Assembly (NCBI GenBank): GCA_900548955.1
Contig: URMQ01000021.1
Coordinates: forward strand, 1 to 19,735
Reading direction: 5' to 3'
Source: an uncultured Eggerthella sp.
Lineage (GTDB): Bacteria > Actinomycetota > Coriobacteriia > Coriobacteriales > Eggerthellaceae
Length of the DNA stretch: 19,735 bases
Under the pieces are notes generated by a model, which was not told where the DNA came from, ran no database searches, and saw nothing but the letters and a program-made list of their open reading frames with translations. The position numbers were made by a program, and so were the translations under genes. This document shows positions 8,402 through 16,005 of this stretch, piece by piece; within the stretch, counting starts at the first letter, position 1, and each line of letters starts with the position of its first letter.

Positions 8402-9460
8402 CTAGCGCCTCAAAGCATCAATTAGTAGCTGGATTCCTCCAAGTTTAAAGTAGTATTTTGCTTTTTCTAATTTGCTTGGGTTAACTGGAAAAGTTCGCAG
8501 AAACTTTTTAGGGTCGCTTAGCAGAAATTGAAGATTTCTATTTTGCCAAGACCCAAAAATATTTGCATCATAGTCCCCTTTAAGCTGACCATCCTTCAAT
8601 TCCTGTACCATTTTTTCTAGGAAAAGTACTCGAATTTCTGGTGTAAGCCTTTGGTAATTCCACATATAGTTGTCGTATTTTATTCGATAAACATAGCGCT
8701 GCAGTTCTGTTTTGTTGGGCAAAGTTTGCAGAGTACGTTCTATCTCTTCGAGCTCGTTAACGACACAGAAAGCTTTGTCAGGATTATTGACTGACGATGC
8801 CTCATTGTCTTGCCTGTAATGAAGCAGGGAATCCTCAAGTAAAAATACTCTATTGGTAAAAGCCCAAATTTTAAAAGTGAAACTTAAATCCTGAAAACTT
8901 GCACCAGGAGTTTCCAAGAAGGAAATTTTGTTTTCAATTAAGTAAGATCGTTTATAGATTGCTGACCAGATAGAGGGAAGAGCCAAATAGATTTCAGGCT
9001 TTTCTTGTGGATCAAGAACTTTACCTGACATGGAAGGCTTTATAACGGAAATTAATTGGTTTTTTTCTTTTGGCTTTGACCAATAAAACCAATAATTCCC
9101 TTTTACAATATCTACATTATGTTCAAGAGCTTTAGTGTAGAGCCTCTCGTAAGCGTCTGGTTCAAGAAAATCATCGGGCTCAAGAATGGCGATATATTCA
9201 CCGTTAGCCTCCTGTATTCCGAGATTCATTGACGCTCCGTACCCAGAGTTAGATTTGTCTATTGCGCAGAATCTAGGATCTTTGTCGATGTAGTCTTGAA
9301 TTATGTCTCGTGATTTATCGGTTGAGCCGTCGTTGATGCAAATCACTTCATAATCTTGGAAAGTTTGAGCAAGGATAGAATCAAGTGCTTCTCGGAGATA
9401 TTTCTCCGTATTGTAAATTGGAACGAGAACTGAGATTGCGGGTTTATTTGAACGGACCAT
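8402..9460 (-). CDS. Family 2 glycosyltransferase, paralogue of 3337-4413
   Basis: A 352-residue GT2 enzyme. The donor domain shows SVLVPIYNTEKYL (10-22), INDGSTD (42-48), SGYGASMNLG (72-81) and the metal-binding EPDD (94-97); SFQDLSF further on is the likely catalytic acidic region. It shares layout, the unusual GYGASMN motif, LETPGAS, LPSIWSAIYKR-like and HYRQDNEASS-like blocks with the glycosyltransferase at 3337-4413, so the two derive from one duplication. The metal-site change ESDD to EPDD and differences in the C-terminal half suggest separate acceptors or linkages. AAGG lies about 8 bases before the ATG. It is the first minus-strand gene left of the divergent region at 9461-9609, with 148 bases before the acyltransferase gene. 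Confidence 0.9.
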   Translation of the reverse strand: MVRSNKPAISVLVPIYNTEKYLREALDSILAQTFQDYEVICINDGSTDKSRDIIQDYIDKDPRFCAIDKSNSGYGASMNLGIQEANGEYIAILEPDDFLEPDAYERLYTKALEHNVDIVKGNYWFYWSKPKEKNQLISVIKPSMSGKVLDPQEKPEIYLALPSIWSAIYKRSYLIENKISFLETPGASFQDLSFTFKIWAFTNRVFLLEDSLLHYRQDNEASSVNNPDKAFCVVNELEEIERTLQTLPNKTELQRYVYRIKYDNYMWNYQRLTPEIRVLFLEKMVQELKDGQLKGDYDANIFGSWQNRNLQFLLSDPKKFLRTFPVNPSKLEKAKYYFKLGGIQLLIDALRR

Positions 9461-9609
9461 GAAGTTACCTTGCTGTGAATATAGAGGATCTTTTATCTTT
9501 AATAGTGAGTGTTTGCAGCTGGAGATGTTTTCTTACATAGAATAGTATCAATATTTATCAGTGTATTTGAGCAAAAGATAATTTTGTAGGAGATAAGCTT
9601 AGATTTAAT
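9461..9609. promoter_or_regulatory. Divergent intergenic region between two glycosyltransferase genes
   Basis: This AT-rich stretch separates starts on opposite strands and must hold promoters for both. Minus strand TTGATA followed by AT-rich DNA, and plus-strand TATTTATC-like sequence, are weak candidates; none is strong enough to place exactly. AGGAG at 9588-9592 is the nearest plus-strand ribosome-binding sequence, but its distance to the ATG at 9610 (17 bases) is long. Confidence 0.35.
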
Positions 9610-10713
9610 ATGTCGTCCGTTATGCAACATAACCAGGCAATCGAGGTAGCACCTTTCTTTTCTATTGTTCTTCCCGTATATGGCGTAGATATATATCTTC
9701 CTGATGCGCTTGAGGACTTGCTTGAGCAGTCTTTCACGGATTGGGAAGCAATTATTGTTGATGACTGCTCGCCTGACAGAAGTCGTGCCATTGCTGAGAT
9801 GTTTGTGGCTAAAGATTCGCGTTTCAGAATAGTTTCTCATGAAGTAAATAGGGGACTTTCGGCTGCACGAAATACAGGTTTACAGGCGGCGCATGGCAAG
9901 TATGTTTGGTTTCCTGATCCTGACGATCGTTATGAGCATGACTTGCTTCAACAGGTGGCAGATTCCCTAAAAAGGCAAAAATCACCAGTAGTAGTGATAG
10001 GTCATTCGGAGGAATATTTTTCTTCTACGGGAGAAAACATTCGTTCAATAGATTTTGCTTTAGAGAACACCGAGCTCAATCAAAAGGAGCTCCGAGCGCT
10101 AGTTATGCAGCTAGAAAAGAAAACCCAGTATGGCTATGCATGGAACAAGCTGTATGAGCGCAACTACCTAATAAACGGAGGATACCGTTTCGTTGAGGGC
10201 CTGCCGCTCATAGAAGACATTGAGTTCAATGTTCGAGTATTTCAGGATCTTTCGCAGCTTAACTTGCTAGGAAAACCGCTTTATCATTATGCCAAACGCG
10301 AAAAATCAAACCTAACCAATAAATTTGTTCCTCATTATTATGAAGTTCATCGACAAAGAATTCAGCTTTTGCGTGACCAGCAGGAGTCGTGGGGATTATT
10401 AGACGAAGAGGTTAAATCGACCCTTGGAATGCTATTCGCACGTTATATCTTGTCTACGCTTGAAAGGAACTGCGAACCTCAAAGCGGGATGACTCACAAG
10501 CAGCAAATTCAGTGGTGCAAAGAAGTTTTTGCTGATCCTCTGTTTGGGGAATTGATTCCGTACGCTAAGGCGGAAAGCACAGCTTTGAGCGTTTGTTTAA
10601 AGCCGCTCAAAGCTCGAAATGCCGCGCAGTGTGTTCTGTTGGGGAAACTAATCCATGCTGCCAAATACGGTTTTTTGCACAATGCGTTTTTGAAGCTTAA
10701 AGGTGGTCGCTAG
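9610..10713 (+). CDS. Family 2 glycosyltransferase
   Basis: A 367-residue GT2 enzyme with a donor domain at about 16-120: FSIVLPVYGVDIYL (17-30), VDDCSPD (50-56), RGLSAARNTG (81-90) and metal-binding DPDD (103-106). PLIEDIEFNVRVF (about 199-211) holds the likely catalytic ED. It keeps the common LSAARN motif and so belongs to a different branch from the GYGASMN pair on the minus strand. It is the only plus-strand gene in the polysaccharide half of the window, transcribed away from the others. The start codon is somewhat uncertain because the AGGAG upstream is 17 bases away; Met5 at 9622 has no better site. Its stop codon interlocks with that of the convergent gene at 10710-12509. Acceptor and donor are unknown. 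Confidence 0.9.
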   Translation: MSSVMQHNQAIEVAPFFSIVLPVYGVDIYLPDALEDLLEQSFTDWEAIIVDDCSPDRSRAIAEMFVAKDSRFRIVSHEVNRGLSAARNTGLQAAHGKYVWFPDPDDRYEHDLLQQVADSLKRQKSPVVVIGHSEEYFSSTGENIRSIDFALENTELNQKELRALVMQLEKKTQYGYAWNKLYERNYLINGGYRFVEGLPLIEDIEFNVRVFQDLSQLNLLGKPLYHYAKREKSNLTNKFVPHYYEVHRQRIQLLRDQQESWGLLDEEVKSTLGMLFARYILSTLERNCEPQSGMTHKQQIQWCKEVFADPLFGELIPYAKAESTALSVCLKPLKARNAAQCVLLGKLIHAAKYGFLHNAFLKLKGGR

Positions 10714-12509
10714 GATTTTGCTCTTTTTAAAATCCAGGGCAGCGAAGCGATAAGAATTGCAGTAAATAATCCCGCAATGCAGTATCTGCTCAGAACTAAC
10801 GGACCAAGAATGATAGATACAATAATCAATAACGAGGGGATTAATGCCAACAGCATTTCTTTTTGTGTCCCTTTAGCTTTTTTGCTTATAGCAAAGCAAA
10901 TCATAAGCAAAGGTAAATAGAAAGCAAAAAATGAAGGGGAATTAACGAATCTTAGCGGAGTGTAATTAAGTATTTTCTCGTAAGTGTAGAGAATAGAGCG
11001 TATAGGCTCAAAGATATGTAGCTCGGCAAGTCCCTCGGCTGTTTTTGCGTTGCGTGTTTGCGCTTCTTCTGGGGTTATGTTGTTTGACAGAAATTGTGAA
11101 AAGAAAGCAACCTGCTCATTAACCCAATCCTGATTTAGGTTCTCTTTGAGTTGGAAAGGAACTACTGGCGTAAATAGATTATAGTTAGTTCCCATTAGCG
11201 AAGTTAAATAAGCATCAGGATGTTTGAAGCCCATATTGATCCACGTGCCAAAATAACTAACTATCGTTGAATTATCAGGGTTCTTGAAAGTATCTTTCAC
11301 GCTGTCTGCGCTTGTTAGAGTGTAGATACTTGCCAGATTTTCATAAGGTAGAACTTCATTGATTATTGCTTGCTCTTCTTGAGTTACTTCATCTGGATAC
11401 TGACTTACATAGTTTGCAGTTTGCTGTAAAGGCAAAGAATACAATTCTTTTGAAGGGTCTTTGTCTACATTCCATGCGGGAAGGAGAATGTTGCTCCAGA
11501 CAAGTCCAGCAACAAAGGGGACTATGAGTGCTGAAGCGCAAAAAATTCTTGTATTAGGCTTTACGAACACTAACAATATCAAAATTGCTGGAAGTGCAAG
11601 GTAAATTCCTTTCTTGTTTGACAGAATTACAACGATGATGCTTGCGATGAAAAGAACAAGGGGAAGAGCGGATTTGAAGCATTCGCCCCGGGTTCTAATT
11701 CCCTCTATAAAGAAAAGCATAAAAGGAATCCAAAACAGAACAAAGAAAGAATCTTTTACCATTTGAGACGCGAACGAGGGATATGCAGGAAGTATACATG
11801 CTGCTACAAAAAATAAAATCCAAACAACCTTTGGAACAGAAAACCTAAGTACATAGCAAAACGACAAGGATACTAACGCTGAATACAAAACCGCCTGTAT
11901 TGTTGTATATAGAAACAAAGCAATACCTTGCGATCCTAAATTACTACCTAAGTCGAAGACGGATCCAAATAAAGCGGTAGTAATCCAAGGATGATGATCA
12001 TACCACTCTGGCTGAGTTCTCCATATTAATACTTGCCAAATAGTGTCTTGATCTAAAGAGCCCGGATAGTGGGCAATTATCCAAGGAATCCAACACACAA
12101 ACAAAATAACGAAGAGTGGAACAAAATACTTCTTTAAGGAATCGCGCAGAGAGAGATGTGTTTTGGCTTTATCGTTGGTCGAAACAGAAGTGCTTATTGC
12201 ATTGAACAGTAAAGAGGCAAATAAATAGAGAAGGCAAAATAAGACAATAGCACCAATACCAAGAACAACTACAGTACTACCATTAATCCAAGAATAAATA
12301 TTTGCTCCATTTAAATGGTAAAAAGACAATCCAATGTAAATGCAAGTGGCCAACAAGAGCAAAATCGTACTGAGCAAGGAGAAGACAAGGGCTCCTAGGT
12401 CGAAAGATAGACATTCTTTCATAAGGGTTTTGCGGTTTGATTTAATGCCTTGAATCACGGATGTTTCCTTGGTTTGCCAGTTTCTCTTTGTAGACGGGCC
12501 TAGATTCAT
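10710..12509 (-). CDS. Large multi-pass membrane protein, DUF6020-like, probable surface-glycan enzyme
   Basis: A protein of up to 599 residues with about a dozen membrane spans and a large outer section around residues 350-510. A loop after the early spans carries YPGSLDQDT (148-156) and, slightly later, WYDHHPWIT, a conserved-looking acidic plus His pattern. I associate this build with the DUF6020 family, of unknown function; the acidic outer loop makes a GT-C-type sugar transferase a reasonable guess. The start is unsure. The ATG at 12509 has no ribosome-binding site, while a GTG at 12456-12458 (codon 18) is preceded by AAGGA at 7 bases and may be the true start. The stop overlaps that of the plus-strand glycosyltransferase by 4 bases within CTAG. 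No terminator is visible between this gene and the toxin gene upstream. Confidence 0.72.
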   Translation of the reverse strand: MNLGPSTKRNWQTKETSVIQGIKSNRKTLMKECLSFDLGALVFSLLSTILLLLATCIYIGLSFYHLNGANIYSWINGSTVVVLGIGAIVLFCLLYLFASLLFNAISTSVSTNDKAKTHLSLRDSLKKYFVPLFVILFVCWIPWIIAHYPGSLDQDTIWQVLIWRTQPEWYDHHPWITTALFGSVFDLGSNLGSQGIALFLYTTIQAVLYSALVSLSFCYVLRFSVPKVVWILFFVAACILPAYPSFASQMVKDSFFVLFWIPFMLFFIEGIRTRGECFKSALPLVLFIASIIVVILSNKKGIYLALPAILILLVFVKPNTRIFCASALIVPFVAGLVWSNILLPAWNVDKDPSKELYSLPLQQTANYVSQYPDEVTQEEQAIINEVLPYENLASIYTLTSADSVKDTFKNPDNSTIVSYFGTWINMGFKHPDAYLTSLMGTNYNLFTPVVPFQLKENLNQDWVNEQVAFFSQFLSNNITPEEAQTRNAKTAEGLAELHIFEPIRSILYTYEKILNYTPLRFVNSPSFFAFYLPLLMICFAISKKAKGTQKEMLLALIPSLLIIVSIILGPLVLSRYCIAGLFTAILIASLPWILKRAKS

Positions 12510-12561
12510 GTCACATGATTTCTTGAATAATGATAGTACTTATGGATAATTGCGTTGTAAA

Positions 12562-12597
12562 TTATTTCTTCACAACAACAGCAGCAATGCGTGGCAT
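12562..12597 (-). other. Tiny ORF of 11 codons: leader peptide or gene fossil
   Basis: Minus strand ATG at 12597 opens MPRIAAVVVKK then TAA, with GGAG six to seven bases upstream. It sits between the toxin gene and the DUF6020-like gene. The first nine residues resemble the N-terminus of many family 2 glycosyltransferases, so it may be a remnant of such a gene, a leader peptide, or chance. Confidence 0.25.
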
Positions 12598-12626
12598 AGT
12601 TAACTCCGTTTTTAGAGGGGTAGTAT

Positions 12627-12893
12627 TTATTTATAAACACTTCCACGGTGGCCAATTTCAAGAGCAAGTACGATTAGTTCGTTATCTTTTATTTCGCAGA
12701 GAACTCGATAATCGCCAATACGATAGCGCCATTCGCCCGAATGGTTTCCAGTAAGTCCTTTGCCGTGTGCTCTAGGATTTTCACAGTCTTCAATATTTTT
12801 CATGAGCCAGGATACAATAATACGCCGTACGCCAGCATCCATTTTTGCCAGTTGTTTATCGGCGCGTTTTGAAAACGCTAGATGCCACTTCAT
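12627..12893 (-). CDS. RelE/ParE-superfamily toxin
   Basis: An 88-residue basic protein of the RelE type, toxins that typically cut mRNA in the ribosome A site. Family marks are LAFSKRADKQLAKMD near the start (6-20), the central WRYRIGDYRVLCEI (about 54-67), and the C-terminal ALEIGHRGSVYK (77-88). The Arg residues in RYRIGDYR and the terminal HR/Y are those generally linked to activity, so the toxin looks intact. Its ATG overlaps the antitoxin stop as ATGA, a normal coupled arrangement. Whether it acts as a ribosome-dependent RNase (RelE) or on gyrase (ParE) cannot be decided from sequence alone; the motif pattern favours RelE. Confidence 0.92.
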   Translation of the reverse strand: MKWHLAFSKRADKQLAKMDAGVRRIIVSWLMKNIEDCENPRAHGKGLTGNHSGEWRYRIGDYRVLCEIKDNELIVLALEIGHRGSVYK

Positions 12894-13114
12894 AGATATT
12901 TTTTCGCTATCTCGTCGGCAGAAAGAGTAACAGGATCTGCGTCAAATTCAGCCTTTGCTTCCTTCCAAGCCTGAAGATCAAGCTCGTCTTCAATGCGCTC
13001 AAGAGCGCAACGTCGCATGAATTCAGAAGCGGAAGTACCAAAGGTTTTTGCGTAGTCGGTTATTAGGTTTTTTTCACTATCGTCCATGCGAATAGTCATG
13101 GTGGCGCTTGCCAT
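12890..13114 (-). CDS. RelB/DUF6290-like ribbon-helix-helix antitoxin
   Basis: A 74-residue acidic protein. Residues 4-35 (MTIRMDDSEKNLI..., then FGTSASEFMRRCALE) match a ribbon-helix-helix DNA-binding domain; the rest (LDLQAWKEAKAEFDADP..., ending EIAKKYL) is the acidic tail that would wrap and neutralise the toxin. It should also repress its own operon. A strong AGGAGG lies about 5 bases before the ATG, so the antitoxin is likely made in excess. The 10-bp direct repeats just upstream are a candidate operator. Confidence 0.92.
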   Translation of the reverse strand: MASATMTIRMDDSEKNLITDYAKTFGTSASEFMRRCALERIEDELDLQAWKEAKAEFDADPVTLSADEIAKKYL

Positions 13115-13148
13115 AAGGACCTCCTAGCTCTGACGCTTGCAGTGTAAG

Positions 13149-13168
13149 ACATTGTAACACATTGTGAG
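13149..13168. promoter_or_regulatory. Candidate operator/promoter of the toxin-antitoxin operon
   Basis: Two tandem 10-mers, acattgtaac and acattgtgag, sit 35 bases upstream of the antitoxin start. Spacing of one helical turn fits side-by-side ribbon-helix-helix dimers. On the minus strand the first repeat contains TACAAT (13151-13156), a good -10 hexamer, so binding here would block transcription. The -35 is poor. Confidence 0.5.
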
Positions 13169-13252
13169 TTTAACTGTGAGACTAGGGCGATCAAGTCTCC
13201 GTATTCTCTTGCGAAGTATCCTTCATAAGGAAAAACCTTAAAACGCTTAGGA

Positions 13253-14701
13253 TTATTGTTCTAGTATTTGAAACATTGAGTCTGCTTTAACAAGCGAAGC
13301 ATTTCCTACCTGTTTGGCTTTCTGCTTGCATTCTTCTGTAAACCCAGACTTTGAGAATAAATACAATCGCAGATTTGATGTCTTGCTATCTTGCAGAAAT
13401 GATGCCCGTTGCGCCAATAGATTTAGAGTATCAGTATCAATGGGGGAATTGCGCCACTTGCATTCACCAAGAATCAATTCCCCATCAATGCCAGTAGCAA
13501 CAATATCTACTTCTGCCTGTTCTTTACGAATAGGATCATTTCCCCACCAGGATCCCAAAGAAGTAAGAATAAACCCTTCGCTAATCAATTTTCGTTTTAA
13601 CCATTGCCTGCAAACCGTTTCGAAAACTGGCTCAACGAAGGTTGAAAGTTCATTTTTGGCTACGTAATGCGCAATATTTTCATGCATGCCAGCATTGAGC
13701 GCCGTGGCATATCGTGGCATAAACCGATACCAGAATCGGAATAGATTATCCTTTAGCTTATATAAAACTTGCTTTCGATTGCCGCGAATTGCGGGTGTTG
13801 TACGTTCAGCTATTCCCAGCTCAATTAAATTATTTATATAAGTATTAAACGCTGCGGTGGAGATATACGCTGCGTTAGCTATGTCAGTTGCTTTTTCGTT
13901 TCCGTTTGCAATTGCGGTTATGATGGTGTTGTAGGTAGCAGGCGATCGCATTTCTTGCATTAAGAAATTTTCCGGTTCAACAGACAAAAAGCTGCCTTGT
14001 CGAAATAGAGCGTTCGCCATGTTCCATTCGGTGCTTTTTGAAGCACTAAGTTGTTCCAAATAAAGTGGAACACCGCCGACGAGCGAATACAATTCAATTG
14101 CATGCAGCGGATTGGGCGCATGTAGAAGTTCTGCTGCCTCGAAAATATCAAAGGGTTCTACTTTTATTTGCCCTGTTCTTCTTCCGTAAAGGGGACTTTT
14201 TTCGCCTAAAACCTGGTGTTCCATGAAGCTCATCGATGATCCGCATAAAACTAGAAACAACTTGCTTGAATGCTTATTCACGTCAATTAGCTTTTGCAGA
14301 AGAGATGAAATACTGGGGCTGCTCTGAGCTAAATAAGGATATTCATCTATTACGAGGATGTTTTGTTCGTCTTGGGATTGCCTGAATATGTATGTAAGAG
14401 CGTCTTCAAAAGAGTTGAACGAAGGAGCGGGTGTTGGTGCGTAATCAAAAGGGTAGCCGTGCGGATAATCAAGACCACGTGGTTCTGAAGTTAGAATTGC
14501 TTTGCTAAACGCCCGAAGATTTTCTTGGGCATTTGCTTCAAGTGCGGTAAAAAAATAAACATTAGATTTGTTTTCTGCGAACTTCCTTATGAGGGAGGTT
14601 TTCCCTACACGGCGACGCCCATATACAACCATCATCTGGAATGATTCAGATTCGTATGCGGCTTCTAGAATAGATAATTCTTCTTTTCTTCCAACGAACA
14701 T
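13253..14701 (-). CDS. Orphan STAND-like ATPase with DUF234/PD-(D/E)XK-type C-terminus
   Basis: A 482-residue protein from the ATG at 14701. The frame stays open to a TTG at 14782, but that start has no ribosome-binding site, and MFVGRKEEL is the usual beginning of this family; GAAAGG lies 7 bases before the ATG. Order: Walker A GRRRVGKTS (28-36), Walker B NILVIDEYPYL (114-124), sensor-like LVLCGSSMSFME, a winged-helix segment (about 258-303), and a C-terminal domain with EVDIVATG...LILGECKW (about 397-416). The D399 and E413-x-K415 pattern fits a PD-(D/E)XK nuclease fold. This is the ATPase plus DUF234 architecture common in archaea and anaerobic bacteria as isolated genes of unknown role; nucleic-acid binding or cleavage is inferred. 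It has no partner gene. An iteron array lies about 105 bases upstream of its start. Confidence 0.85.
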   Translation of the reverse strand: MFVGRKEELSILEAAYESESFQMMVVYGRRRVGKTSLIRKFAENKSNVYFFTALEANAQENLRAFSKAILTSEPRGLDYPHGYPFDYAPTPAPSFNSFEDALTYIFRQSQDEQNILVIDEYPYLAQSSPSISSLLQKLIDVNKHSSKLFLVLCGSSMSFMEHQVLGEKSPLYGRRTGQIKVEPFDIFEAAELLHAPNPLHAIELYSLVGGVPLYLEQLSASKSTEWNMANALFRQGSFLSVEPENFLMQEMRSPATYNTIITAIANGNEKATDIANAAYISTAAFNTYINNLIELGIAERTTPAIRGNRKQVLYKLKDNLFRFWYRFMPRYATALNAGMHENIAHYVAKNELSTFVEPVFETVCRQWLKRKLISEGFILTSLGSWWGNDPIRKEQAEVDIVATGIDGELILGECKWRNSPIDTDTLNLLAQRASFLQDSKTSNLRLYLFSKSGFTEECKQKAKQVGNASLVKADSMFQILEQ

Positions 14702-14807
14702 CTTTGAGCCTTTCGGTTTTGTTGGTGAGCGTGCGATGTGTGGGTTTGACGTAATGGTGATCAGGCTAGTGATTCTTGGCAAGCATTTATTGGTCGTTTA
14801 ATTGTAC

Positions 14808-14867
14808 TTTACTAAATCGAATTTTACTAAAATATACTTTACTAAATCATAATTCAGTAAAAATGAT
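14808..14867. repeat. Four-copy 15-bp iteron array (TTTACTAAA motif)
   Basis: TTTACTAAA starts at 14808, 14823 and 14838, and a near-inverted version, TTCAGTAAA, starts at 14853: four copies with exactly 15-bp spacing. The longer string TACTTTACTAAATC is repeated exactly at 14805 and 14835. The array lies between the divergent ATPase and hydrolase genes. A TACAAT-like minus-strand -10 (14801-14806) abuts it, so it may be the operator of the ATPase gene. Confidence 0.7.
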
Positions 14868-14871
14868 CTAA

Positions 14872-14900
14872 TTAAAGACTCTCTGGTGATAAAGTAAACT
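14872..14900 (+). promoter_or_regulatory. Candidate promoter of the alpha/beta hydrolase gene
   Basis: TTAAAG (14872-14877) and TAAACT (14895-14900) are separated by 17 bases, giving a leader of about 25 bases. Both are imperfect matches. A strong GAGGGGAG (14918-14925) precedes the ATG by 6 bases. Confidence 0.35.
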
Positions 14901-14931
14901 AAAGTCGTTTTGAAAAAGAGGGGAGCACAAC

Positions 14932-15873
14932 ATGGGAACGCAGTTTAAGCGAATCGATCCATCGCAATATGCGCATGCTTGGGAAAATATTCCCTATGCG
15001 GATCAGGATCCTTTGCAGGTTGTGTATATCTACACGCCTGGGGATGCGGGCGACTATCCTCTCCTCGTTTATGTCAACGGCGGCGGATGGGTTCAGCAGC
15101 TAACTAACTACAATACCGTCCCGGGAGTTTGGAAGGCGCCTTCGCAAGGATACGCGCTTGCTTCTATTGGCTATCGCTTGGCGCCGAAGTGGTGCTGGCC
15201 TACTCAGGTGCTCGACGTAAAAGCGGCGATTCGTTTCTTGCGCGCTCATGCGCATGAATACGGCTACGACGCAGACAAAATTGTGGCGTGGGGCAACTCT
15301 GCTGGCGGACATATTCTTGGCATGTGCTGCGCCACTAACGGCAAGCCTACTTTCGAAGATATAACTATGGGCAATGCCAACCAAAGCAGCGAAATCCAAG
15401 GCTTCGTTTCCTTCTACGCTCCGAGCGACCTCTACGAAGCTGAACTCAACACCTATATCAGTGCAGAAGAAATGCATGCGCTTGCCGAATCTCCCGACGG
15501 TCTTAACGACGCTAGACCAGGTATGGCGCTGAATTCGAATATCGAACTGGGATGTCGCGCGCTTGATAACCCTGGCATCGCAGCAATGGCAAGTCCGATC
15601 AATTTCGTAACGAAAGATTTCCCGCCCACGTACTTTGTTCAGGGCTTGGCCGACCCCATCGTTGCATATACGCAAACGGTCAACATGTATAACAAGGTGA
15701 AGTATATGTGCGGTGAAGACAGGGCACGCATGGATTTAATTCCTGGTGGCGTTCATGGCGATCCGCGCATCAAGACTGATGACATCACTAAAAAGGTCTC
15801 CGATTTCGCAGATGAAATAGTATTTGGTGAAGTTCGCCAGCGCCCTGATCTGCCTGAAGTTAAAACGTTGTAA
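14932..15873 (+). CDS. Alpha/beta hydrolase, carboxylesterase of the HSL/BD-FAE type
   Basis: A 313-residue enzyme with no signal peptide, expected in the cytoplasm, hydrolysing esters of unknown structure. The catalytic set is complete: nucleophile Ser123 in GNSAGG (121-126), acid Asp241 in GLADPIV, and His275 in GGVHGDP. The oxyanion-hole motif is NGGGW (49-53) where this group usually has HGGGW; the His to Asn change is unusual but probably tolerated, since backbone amides form the hole. The segment GYDADKIVAWG before the nucleophile is typical of short-chain esterases and feruloyl/acetyl esterases, so removal of acetyl groups from sugars is possible. GAGGGGAG at 6 bases supports the start. 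No clear terminator follows; glpK starts within 250 bases on the same strand. Confidence 0.88.
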   Translation: MGTQFKRIDPSQYAHAWENIPYADQDPLQVVYIYTPGDAGDYPLLVYVNGGGWVQQLTNYNTVPGVWKAPSQGYALASIGYRLAPKWCWPTQVLDVKAAIRFLRAHAHEYGYDADKIVAWGNSAGGHILGMCCATNGKPTFEDITMGNANQSSEIQGFVSFYAPSDLYEAELNTYISAEEMHALAESPDGLNDARPGMALNSNIELGCRALDNPGIAAMASPINFVTKDFPPTYFVQGLADPIVAYTQTVNMYNKVKYMCGEDRARMDLIPGGVHGDPRIKTDDITKKVSDFADEIVFGEVRQRPDLPEVKTL

Positions 15874-16005
15874 GAAAGCGTTTGCGCATTTAGTGCGTGG
15901 AAGCGAGCGAATTAATCAGTGAAAGGCTCGCGGGTTGATCAGCGGTGGGCGCGCAACATAGTTACCTGCTATCATCGAAGAAAGTAAACAGAAATTGGCG
16001 TCACT

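Noticed and set aside
12530..12754. Plus-strand 74-codon frame
   Set aside because: It overlaps the well-supported RelE-type toxin gene and resembles nothing known.
13195..13252. Possible terminator after the ATPase gene
   Set aside because: Only a 4-bp CCTT/AAGG stem is present; too weak to call.
14702..14782. TTG start adding 27 residues to the ATPase
   Set aside because: The family begins at MFVGRKEEL, and a purine-rich site precedes that ATG; nothing supports the TTG.
14808..14867. CRISPR array
   Set aside because: Units are only 15 bp, with no alternating repeat and unique spacer pattern and no cas gene nearby; it fits iterons or operators.
15100..15675. Minus-strand open frame of 191 codons
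   Set aside because: It lies wholly antisense to the hydrolase, which has a complete catalytic triad; its composition (Arg, Cys, His rich) is that of a shadow frame.
15903..15931. GCGAGC/GCTCGC inverted repeat after the hydrolase gene
   Set aside because: Only 6 bp of stem with a 17-base loop and no T-run, so it is not a convincing terminator.
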